6,730 nt of DNA from Methanothermococcus okinawensis (GTDB lineage: Archaea; AGJL01; Methanococci; Methanococcales; Methanococcaceae). The notes under the pieces were generated by a model that was not told the DNA's origin, ran no database searches, and worked only from the letters and a program-made list of their open reading frames with translations. The DNA is taken from positions 1-6,730 of the forward strand of contig DQVW01000095.1 of the NCBI GenBank assembly GCA_015661555.1, given 5' to 3'. Shown piece by piece: positions 1-4,925 of the stretch (its first letter is position 1; each line of letters starts with the position of its first letter). A program made the position numbers and the translations under genes.

Positions 1-75
1 CATAGCTCCTACGATATTGTTAGGGAGATCATCGAGAGATGGAAGAGAGGGGATTTTATAGATAGCAACAGATGA
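1..75 (+). CDS. C-terminal end of an unidentified protein (partial)
   Basis: Frame 1 is open from the window edge to a TGA at 73-75 and gives 24 residues ending in DIVREIIERWKRGDFIDSNR. The peptide is charged and helix-like, uses AGA/AGG/ATA codons like the confirmed genes here, and stops where the composition changes to non-coding sequence. This supports a real gene end rather than chance. No family can be recognised from so short a tail. The gene runs in the same direction as thrS but is separated from it by 231 bases, so it is probably a separate transcription unit. Confidence 0.5.
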   Translation, partial: HSSYDIVREIIERWKRGDFIDSNR

Positions 76-97
76 AATATCCACATTTCTCCCTGTG

Positions 98-179
98 CCC
101 CATATATGGGTACTTAAGCCCAAATGGTTAAGGTATTCCCCTGAAGATATGGGAAGTTTCCCTCCGATGAAGATGGGGG
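98..179 (+). repeat. Alternating C/G hairpin cluster, possible structured leader
   Basis: CCCATATATGGG (99-110) is a perfect 12-bp palindrome. Its GGG can instead pair with CCC at 119-121 around a CTTAAG palindrome. Further on, TTCCC (136-140) can pair with GGGAA (151-155), while the same GGGA can pair with TCCC (159-162). CCC (160-162) can pair with GGGGG (175-179). The heptamer TGAAGAT occurs at 142-148 and 168-174. Competing stems of this kind resemble a switching leader, but whether the region is transcribed is unknown. ATATAT at 102-107 could itself be an upstream TATA element. Confidence 0.35.
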
Positions 180-193
180 CTGGAAGGTTATCC

Positions 194-225
194 ACTACTT
201 TTAAAATCTTAGTAGTTAAAATCTT
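194..225 (+). repeat. TTAAAATCTT direct repeat with ACTACT/AGTAGT inverted repeat
   Basis: TTAAAATCTT occurs exactly at 201-210 and 216-225, a 15-bp period, and a related TTAAAATTAT follows at 233-242. ACTACT (194-199) and AGTAGT (211-216) are perfect inverted repeats flanking the first copy. The block lies just upstream of the best TATA-like element for thrS, a common place for archaeal regulator sites. AT-rich sequence makes such repeats easier by chance, so a binding-site role is only an inference. Confidence 0.4.
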
Positions 226-232
226 CTCTTTT

Positions 233-250
233 TTAAAATTATTTTTATAG
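233..250 (+). promoter_or_regulatory. Candidate BRE/TATA promoter for thrS
   Basis: An A-rich TTAAAATTA segment is followed by TTTTTATAG (242-250), the closest match upstream of thrS to an archaeal BRE plus TATA box. Transcription would be expected to begin about 25 bases downstream, near 270-275, giving a leader of about 35 nt. The match is weaker than the guaB promoter in this window, and the TTTTAAAAT motifs at 199-207 and 231-239 are alternatives. Confidence 0.4.
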
Positions 251-290
251 TTTAACTTTTTTAACTGTTTAACATATCTAACTGTTAAAC
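250..290 (+). repeat. TAAC repeat cluster ending in GTTTAAC/GTTAAAC inverted repeat
   Basis: TAAC cores recur at 253-256, 262-265, 270-273 and 279-282, a period of 8-9 bp, mostly as TTTAAC. The series closes with an exact inverted repeat, GTTTAAC (267-273) and GTTAAAC (284-290), separated by 10 bases. It sits immediately after the candidate TATA box and would span the transcription start of thrS. It is therefore placed like an archaeal repressor operator, or could form a small stem in the 5' leader. The regulator is unknown. Confidence 0.45.
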
Positions 291-306
291 ATCCAAGAGG
301 GGTAGT

Positions 307-2178
307 GTGAGGTTACTGCTGATACACGCTGACTACCTGGAATTTAAAGCCACTGAGAAGACAAAAATTGCCGAGGATACTAACAAGTTAGAGGGGAGAA
401 TGGAGGAGTGTTTAACAGTATTTACCGCAGTTGAAAGGGGGGATGAGGTAAATCCAGAGGTAATTGTAGAAAAGGCCTTAAGTGAGATAACAAAAATTGC
501 CAAAAATCTCAAGGTTGACAACATAGTGGTATACCCCTATGCCCATCTATCAAGTGATCTAGCCTCTCCAGAGGTTGCAAGGGAGATACTTGTAGAGATG
601 GAGGAGAGGTTAAGGGAGATGGGTTACAACGTATTGAGGGCACCCTTTGGATGGTATAAGTCCTTTAAGATAAGTTGTAAGGGCCATCCACTAAGTGAGT
701 TATCCAGGAGGATTACCTGTGATACAGGGGGGAAAGAGGAGAAGGATGAAAAAAAGTCGAAACTCTATCTCTTAGATGTGGAGGGGGAGAGACTGATAGA
801 GCTGAAGGAGGGGAATGTCCAGGAGGTTGTAAAAGATGAGGATTTAAAGGCCCTGGCCTGTAAGGAACTAGGTATAAAGGATAAGGAGGAGAGGGGGGAA
901 CCTGCCCATGTGAAGTATATAAGGGAGAAGGAGATCTGTGACTACGAGCCCTCCTCAGATCATGGCCACTTTAGATGGTATCCAAAGGGGAAACTTATTA
1001 GGGATCTTCTGGCAGATTACGTGTACAACCTAGTGGTAGAGTATGGGGGAATGCCTGTAGAGACGCCAGTTATGTACAACTTGGAGAACAGGGCTATAAG
1101 GGAACATGCAGATAAGTTTGGAGAGAGGCAGTACAGGTTTATCCAGGGAGATAGGGAGTTGATGCTTAGATTTGCAGCATGTTTTGGCCAGTTTATGATG
1201 AAGAGAGACATGTATATACTTCCAAGGTATCTACCCCTTAAGTTGTACGAACTTTCCACATACAGCTTCAGGTATGAGCAGAGAGGAGAACTTGTTGGGC
1301 TAAAGAGACTTAGAGCCTTTACAATGCCTGATATGCATACGGTATGTCTAGATATGGAGCAGGCGATGGAGGAGTTTGAACATCAATTCTGGATGTGCCT
1401 GAAAACTGGGGAGGATCTGAACATACCCTACTCTGTAATATTCAGATTTACAGAGGACTTCTTCCAGGAGAACAGGGAGTGGTTCTTTAAACTGGCTAAG
1501 AGGTATAGGGAGAGATATAAGAGGGATGTACTTATTGAGTTACTACCTGAGAGGAAACACTACTGGGTTGGAAAGGTGGATATGGCTGTAATTGACAGCC
1601 TTGGCAGACCTATTGAAAACCCCACTGTACAGATAGATATAGAGAGTGCCAAAAGGTTTGGGATAAAGGTACACCAGGGGGATAGAGAGGTATACCCGGT
1701 GATACTCCACTGCTCCCCAACTGGTAGTATTGAGAGGGTGATATGTGCCCTACTGGAGAGGGCCTACAGGGATCTTGAGAGGGGCAAACTTCCAATGCTA
1801 CCCCTCTGGCTATCCCCAGTCCAGGTTAGGGTGATACCTGTATCTGAGGCCCACAAGGAGTACGCCTTAGAGGTTGTTAAGAGGTTGAGGGAGAGTAACA
1901 TCAGGGTGGATCTAGATGACAGAGATGGAAGTGTTGGTAAAAAGATTAGAAATGCTGGGAGGGATTGGATCCCCTACGTGGTAGTGGTGGGGGATAGAGA
2001 GGTAGAGGAAAACACCTTGACAGTTACCCTCAGGGAGAAGTCTACAATGAAGAGTAGCTATAGAGAGAGGATGAGTGTGGAGGAGTTGATTAAAAGGATA
2101 AAGGAGGAGACAGAGGGGCATCCCTATAGACCTTTAACCCTGCCCATGTACTGCTCCCTACAACCTACCTTTAAGTAA
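307..2178 (+). CDS. thrS: Threonyl-tRNA synthetase, archaeal type
   Basis: This 623-residue class II aminoacyl-tRNA synthetase charges tRNA-Thr in the cytoplasm. The order is the archaeal D-Tyr-deacylase-like editing domain (about 1-140), the catalytic core (about 205-510) and the anticodon-binding domain (about 515-610). In the editing domain, H80 (YPYAHLSSDLASP), K118 (PFGWYKSFKI) and E131 match the residues known to act in removing mis-charged serine in Pyrococcus. The zinc ligands are C292 (FAACFGQF), H344 (MPDMH) and H468 (ILHCSP). Motif 2 is in FRYEQRGE and motif 3 in PTGSIERVICALLER. Length is normal for Methanococcales. GTG at 307 is chosen because GAGGGGT (297-303) lies just upstream and the product begins MRLLLIHADYLEF, the usual archaeal start. 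It reads as intact and probably monocistronic. Operator-like repeats precede it. Confidence 0.96.
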   Translation: MRLLLIHADYLEFKATEKTKIAEDTNKLEGRMEECLTVFTAVERGDEVNPEVIVEKALSEITKIAKNLKVDNIVVYPYAHLSSDLASPEVAREILVEMEERLREMGYNVLRAPFGWYKSFKISCKGHPLSELSRRITCDTGGKEEKDEKKSKLYLLDVEGERLIELKEGNVQEVVKDEDLKALACKELGIKDKEERGEPAHVKYIREKEICDYEPSSDHGHFRWYPKGKLIRDLLADYVYNLVVEYGGMPVETPVMYNLENRAIREHADKFGERQYRFIQGDRELMLRFAACFGQFMMKRDMYILPRYLPLKLYELSTYSFRYEQRGELVGLKRLRAFTMPDMHTVCLDMEQAMEEFEHQFWMCLKTGEDLNIPYSVIFRFTEDFFQENREWFFKLAKRYRERYKRDVLIELLPERKHYWVGKVDMAVIDSLGRPIENPTVQIDIESAKRFGIKVHQGDREVYPVILHCSPTGSIERVICALLERAYRDLERGKLPMLPLWLSPVQVRVIPVSEAHKEYALEVVKRLRESNIRVDLDDRDGSVGKKIRNAGRDWIPYVVVVGDREVEENTLTVTLREKSTMKSSYRERMSVEELIKRIKEETEGHPYRPLTLPMYCSLQPTFK

Positions 2179-2180
2179 CC

Positions 2181-2228
2181 TTTTTTAATTGGTAATTATC
2201 CCCTTTAACCTCTTTTTTAACCCTTTTT
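2181..2228 (+). terminator. Oligo-T terminator tracts after thrS
   Basis: Three T runs lie on the coding strand right after the thrS stop: T6 at 2181-2186, T6 at 2213-2218 and T5 at 2224-2228, the latter two in CTTTTTTAACCC-like units. Archaeal RNA polymerase can terminate at such U-rich stretches without a hairpin. They sit between thrS and the guaB promoter, so they would insulate the two genes. No strong GC hairpin accompanies them. Confidence 0.6.
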
Positions 2229-2251
2229 AAAATAAATTATATATACCAATT
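2187..2251 (+). repeat. 8-bp inverted repeat AATTGGTA/TACCAATT around the guaB promoter
   Basis: AATTGGTA (2187-2194) and TACCAATT (2244-2251) are exact reverse complements 49 bases apart. The right arm overlaps the 3' edge of the guaB TATA box, so a protein bound there could block TBP. The two arms could be paired operator half-sites of a regulator. With only 8 bp in AT-rich DNA, chance is possible. Confidence 0.35.
2229..2245 (+). promoter_or_regulatory. BRE/TATA promoter of guaB
   Basis: An A-rich BRE-like segment, AAAATAAA (2229-2236), runs directly into TTATATATA (2237-2245), a very good match to the methanogen TATA box. The expected transcription start is about 25 bases downstream, near 2265-2270, leaving a leader of roughly 20 nt with an SD before the guaB TTG. 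This is the clearest promoter in the window and probably also drives the downstream sRNA, PRC-barrel and aspartate dehydrogenase genes. Confidence 0.75.
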
Positions 2252-2275
2252 GTCCTAATATAAGCAAAAAGGACA
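2251..2275 (+). repeat. TGTCCT/AGGACA inverted repeat over the guaB start site
   Basis: TGTCCT (2251-2256) and AGGACA (2270-2275) form a perfect 6-bp inverted repeat with a 13-base spacer. It brackets the position where transcription from the TATA box at 2237-2245 should begin, and ends one base before the SD. An operator on DNA is more likely than an RNA hairpin, because only the right arm would surely be in the transcript. Confidence 0.35.
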
Positions 2276-2276
2276 C

Positions 2277-2282
2277 AGGTGA
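2277..2282 (+). promoter_or_regulatory. Shine-Dalgarno site deciding the guaB TTG start
   Basis: AGGTGA complements the 3' end of archaeal 16S rRNA and stands 4 bases before TTG at 2287-2289. The next in-frame ATG (2317-2319) lacks an SD and would remove residues before the conserved YTFDDVLL block, so TTG is preferred. Confidence 0.75.
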
Positions 2283-2286
2283 GATC

Positions 2287-3780
2287 TTGTTTTCAGACAA
2301 GATATACGGGGCTAAAATGGCCTATACCTTTGACGATGTTTTACTTGTACCTAACCCCTCAGATGTTGAACCTGGAGATGTGGATACCTCTACAGATCTT
2401 GCAGGTTTAAAGTTGAATATACCTATTATCTCTGCGGCAATGGATACCGTTACAGAGAAGGAGATGGCTATTGCCCTGGCGAGAAAGGGAGGACTTGGGG
2501 TAATCCATAGAAACATGTCTATAGAGGAGCAGGTAAAACAGGTTATAGCAGTTAAAAAGGCGGAGGATATTATTATAAGGGATGTTATTACCATAGGTCA
2601 GGACAGAAAGGTAGGAGACGCCAGGAGGATCATGGAGTTGTACTCTGTTGGGGGGCTGCCAGTGGTAGATGAGGACAACAGACTGGTAGGGATAATCACT
2701 ACAAGGGATATCAAGTATATCCAGGATGACAACCTCCCTATTAAGGAGGTGATGACTAAAGAGGTTGTATACAGTGACGAGAATATTACCCATGAAGAGG
2801 CCATGAGTATCATGTACGAGAACAGGATAGAGAGATTACCTATAGTTGATGAGAACAGAAGAATAATAGGGATGATTACTTTGAGGGATATCCTTAAGAG
2901 GAAACAGTATCCAGAGGCTGCCAGAGATAAGGAGGGGAGATTACTGGTATCTGCAGCCTGTGGTCCCCATGACCTAGAGAGGGCAGAGGCCCTAATAGAT
3001 GCTGGAGTAGATGCCATAACCATCGACTGTGCCCATGCCCATAACATAAAGGTAGTGGAATCGGTAAGTAAGATCAAGAGGTTGATAGAGAAGAAGAACA
3101 GTAAGACAGTGCTTATCGTTGGGAATATTGCAACGAAGGAGGCTGCAAAGGACCTTATAGATGCTGGGGCGGATGTGTTAAAGGTAGGTATAGGACCTGG
3201 AAGTATATGTACCACCAGGATAGTGGCAGGGGTAGGAGTTCCCCAGTTAACTGCAATTGCTGAGGTGGCAGATGTTGCAAAGGACTATGGAGTACCAGTA
3301 ATTGCAGATGGAGGAATAAGATACAGTGGTGACATAGCCAAGGCCATTGCCGCCGGAGCAGATGCGGTGATGTTGGGGAGTTTACTCGCCGGGACAGATG
3401 AGGCACCTGGACGTTTAATAACGATAAACGGTAAAAAGTACAAACAGTACAGGGGTATGGGATCCCTAGGAGCCATGATGGGAGGGGTAGGTGCAGGGGC
3501 TGACAGATACTTCCAGAGTAAGAGTCACATGAAACATGTGAAGATGGTGCCAGAGGGTGTTGAGGGGGCAGTACCCTACAAGGGACCTGTAAGTGAAATA
3601 ATATTCCAACTTGTAGGAGGTTTGAAATCCTCCATGGGGTACTGTGGTGCTAAAAATATAAAGGAGTTAAAGGAAAAAGGTAGGTTTGTTATAATAACCC
3701 AAAGTGGTCAGAGGGAGAGTCATCCCCATGATATCCTTATAACTAACGAGGCTCCTAACTACCCCATGAATAGGTTCTAA
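2287..3780 (+). CDS. guaB: Inosine-5'-monophosphate dehydrogenase
   Basis: This 497-residue enzyme oxidises IMP to XMP with NAD+, the committed step of GMP synthesis. The TIM-barrel core is split by a pair of CBS domains (about 98-150 and 157-210), which in this family bind adenine or guanine nucleotides and tune activity. Visible signatures are the N-terminal AYTFDDVLLVPNPSDVEP, the active-site loop GIGPGSICTTR with nucleophile C308, DGGIRYSGDI (341-350), MGSLGAMMGG, and the flap GADRYFQ with the catalytic Arg-Tyr pair R407/Y408. Length and domain order are normal and no key residue is missing. TTG at 2287 is set by the AGGTGA at 2277-2282. A strong BRE/TATA precedes it, with two inverted repeats that may be control sites. 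The stop codon abuts a C/D box sRNA. Confidence 0.97.
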   Translation: MFSDKIYGAKMAYTFDDVLLVPNPSDVEPGDVDTSTDLAGLKLNIPIISAAMDTVTEKEMAIALARKGGLGVIHRNMSIEEQVKQVIAVKKAEDIIIRDVITIGQDRKVGDARRIMELYSVGGLPVVDEDNRLVGIITTRDIKYIQDDNLPIKEVMTKEVVYSDENITHEEAMSIMYENRIERLPIVDENRRIIGMITLRDILKRKQYPEAARDKEGRLLVSAACGPHDLERAEALIDAGVDAITIDCAHAHNIKVVESVSKIKRLIEKKNSKTVLIVGNIATKEAAKDLIDAGADVLKVGIGPGSICTTRIVAGVGVPQLTAIAEVADVAKDYGVPVIADGGIRYSGDIAKAIAAGADAVMLGSLLAGTDEAPGRLITINGKKYKQYRGMGSLGAMMGGVGAGADRYFQSKSHMKHVKMVPEGVEGAVPYKGPVSEIIFQLVGGLKSSMGYCGAKNIKELKEKGRFVIITQSGQRESHPHDILITNEAPNYPMNRF

Positions 3781-3844
3781 CCTGGATGATGAGAGTTACC
3801 CCCACTGATCTATGAGATGATGATACCGGCACTGTCTGACAGGT
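3780..3844 (+). ncRNA. C/D box guide sRNA (2'-O-methylation)
   Basis: All hallmarks of an archaeal C/D box sRNA are present in order: C box ATGATGA (3786-3792), D' box CTGA (3805-3808), C' box ATGATGA (3817-3823) and D box CTGA (3836-3839). A terminal stem, ACCTG (3780-3784) with CAGGT (3840-3844), closes it. Both box pairs match the consensus exactly. Both guides, 3793-3804 and 3824-3835, are exactly 12 nt, the standard archaeal spacing. Total length is about 65 nt. Such RNAs assemble with L7Ae, Nop5 and fibrillarin to methylate the target base paired to the fifth guide nucleotide upstream of D or D'. The D' guide is GAGUUACCCCCA and the D guide is UACCGGCACUGU. The stem overlaps the guaB stop by one base and no strong own promoter is seen, so processing from the guaB transcript is likely. 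A weak TATA-like TTATAA lies at 3737-3742. Confidence 0.9.
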
Positions 3845-3866
3845 GTTAAAAACCTAGGGGATTGTT

Positions 3867-4112
3867 ATGCCAATTAAAGTTAGTGAGATTCTAAATAAGA
3901 AGATCTACACTACCCAGGGCTACTACGTTGGAGAGGTTTACGACGCCATGATAGATACTGACAAAGGTGTAGTAAGTGGCATAGTGGTAAGTGACGTCTA
4001 CAGGGGGTGCCTAAAGGACAAGGTAGACGACCCCTCCAAGAAGGTGGTTATACCCTACAGAATCGTAGAGGCCATAGGTAATATAATACTGGTAAAACTA
4101 CCAAAAAAATAA
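3867..4112 (+). CDS. Small PRC-barrel domain protein
   Basis: This 81-residue soluble protein is one complete PRC-barrel domain and has no signal peptide or membrane segment. Family features are the opening KVSEILNKKIYTTQGYYVGEV, the D-x-D-K-G-x-V-x-G turn (DTDKGVVSGIVVSDV), and the closing VVIPYRIVEAIGNIILVKL with the I-P-Y/F pattern typical of archaeal members. PRC barrels bind proteins or RNA (the 16S processing factor RimM has one). Small archaeal PRC-barrel proteins have been tied to the FtsZ cell-division machinery in haloarchaea (CdpB type), but nothing here decides the role. AGGGGATT (3856-3863) is the SD before ATG at 3867. It lies 12 bases before aspartate dehydrogenase and after the sRNA, probably in one transcript. 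Confidence 0.85.
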   Translation: MPIKVSEILNKKIYTTQGYYVGEVYDAMIDTDKGVVSGIVVSDVYRGCLKDKVDDPSKKVVIPYRIVEAIGNIILVKLPKK

Positions 4113-4124
4113 CTGGGGTTATAG

Positions 4125-4925
4125 ATGCTTAGGATAGGGATGGTAGGTTGTGGAGCTATTGCAACATCTATCGTTAATGCCGTTTTAAAGGGTATCATAA
4201 ATCCAAAGGTTGTAGCCCTCTACGACAGGCATACTCATAAGGCGGAAAAACTTGCAAGGTTGGTAGGGGCTGAAGTATGTCACTCCATCCAGGAGTTGGT
4301 AGAGAAGGAGCTAGATCTGGTGATAGAGTGTGCCTCCATCCAGGCGGTGGAGGAGGTGGCAACGAGGGCTATAGAAAGTGGGAAGGATGTAGTGGTAATG
4401 AGTGTAGGTGCCTTTAAAGATCCTAATCTCTATAAGAGACTTTACAACCTTGCAAAAAGGTGCAACAGAAGGATATACATACCTTCAGGGGCTATTGCCG
4501 GGATAGATGGAATTAAGGCGGCATCTCTGGGGGAGATATACGAGGTGAGATTAACAACGGTAAAACCTCTAGAGGGGTTGAGGGATGCACTGGAGAGGTT
4601 AGGATTTGAGGTAGATACTATTTCAGAACCTACTACCGTCTTTGAAGGTACTTTTTTAGAGGCTATAGAAAAATTTCCCCAGAATATAAACGTCTCCCTG
4701 GTACTCTATCTAGCATCTAACTTTCCAACAAAGGTTAAGATAGTGGTAGATCCTAAGATCTCTGTAAATAGACATGAAGTGACAGTTAAGGGTTCCACCG
4801 GTACTATAAGGACAGTTGTGGAGAATGTGCCCTCCAGGGAGAACCCCAAAACCTCAGCGCTGGCAGCCTATTCTGTTATAAGACTTATTAAGGATCTTTC
4901 AGAACCTGTACTTATTGGAACTTAA
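4125..4925 (+). CDS. nadX: L-aspartate dehydrogenase (NAD biosynthesis)
   Basis: This 266-residue NAD(P)-dependent enzyme oxidises L-aspartate to iminoaspartate, which quinolinate synthase NadA uses to start de novo NAD synthesis; it replaces aspartate oxidase NadB. An N-terminal Rossmann fold carries GMVGCGAIA (5-13) for the nucleotide. The family signature SGAIAGIDGIKAASLG (121-136) follows, then FEGTFLEAIEKFPQNINVS, NRHEV with the conserved active-site region histidine H217, and the C-terminal VPSRENPKTSALAAYS. Length is normal. ATG at 4125 follows a weak SD (GGGGTTAT, 4115-4122) and only 12 bases after the PRC-barrel stop, so the two are co-transcribed and perhaps translationally coupled. 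Its last 27 bases overlap the end of the convergent ATP-grasp gene. Neighbouring guaB consumes NAD+, a plausible metabolic link but not proof of co-regulation. Confidence 0.92.
   Translation: MLRIGMVGCGAIATSIVNAVLKGIINPKVVALYDRHTHKAEKLARLVGAEVCHSIQELVEKELDLVIECASIQAVEEVATRAIESGKDVVVMSVGAFKDPNLYKRLYNLAKRCNRRIYIPSGAIAGIDGIKAASLGEIYEVRLTTVKPLEGLRDALERLGFEVDTISEPTTVFEGTFLEAIEKFPQNINVSLVLYLASNFPTKVKIVVDPKISVNRHEVTVKGSTGTIRTVVENVPSRENPKTSALAAYSVIRLIKDLSEPVLIGT

Larger units (their letters stand above)
76..306 (+). other. Intergenic region upstream of thrS
   Basis: These 231 bases hold no convincing gene. The first half (98-179) has alternating CCC and GGG blocks that can form several mutually exclusive short hairpins. 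The second half is AT-rich and contains a 10-bp direct repeat, a TATA-like element, a cluster of TAAC repeats closing in an inverted repeat, and an SD just before the thrS GTG. The parts are listed separately. No tRNA, T-box-like element or C/D box motif was found here on either strand. Confidence 0.7.

Noticed and set aside
70..172. GATGAA motifs at 71-76 and 166-171 with a CTGA at 141-144, as a second C/D box RNA
   Set aside because: The boxes do not match RTGATGA, the spacings are far from 12 nt, and there is no closing stem.
149..250. A 33-codon ATG frame upstream of thrS (begins MGSFPPMKMG, ends FSFLKLFL)
   Set aside because: It has no SD, its second half is just translated AT-rich repeat sequence, and it overlaps the promoter elements. 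No recognisable family.
2598..3215. Long minus-strand frame (205 codons) opposite guaB
   Set aside because: Antisense shadow of guaB. Its Ser/Leu/Ile-rich translation is what the complement of purine-rich codons gives, and guaB is unmistakable on the plus strand.
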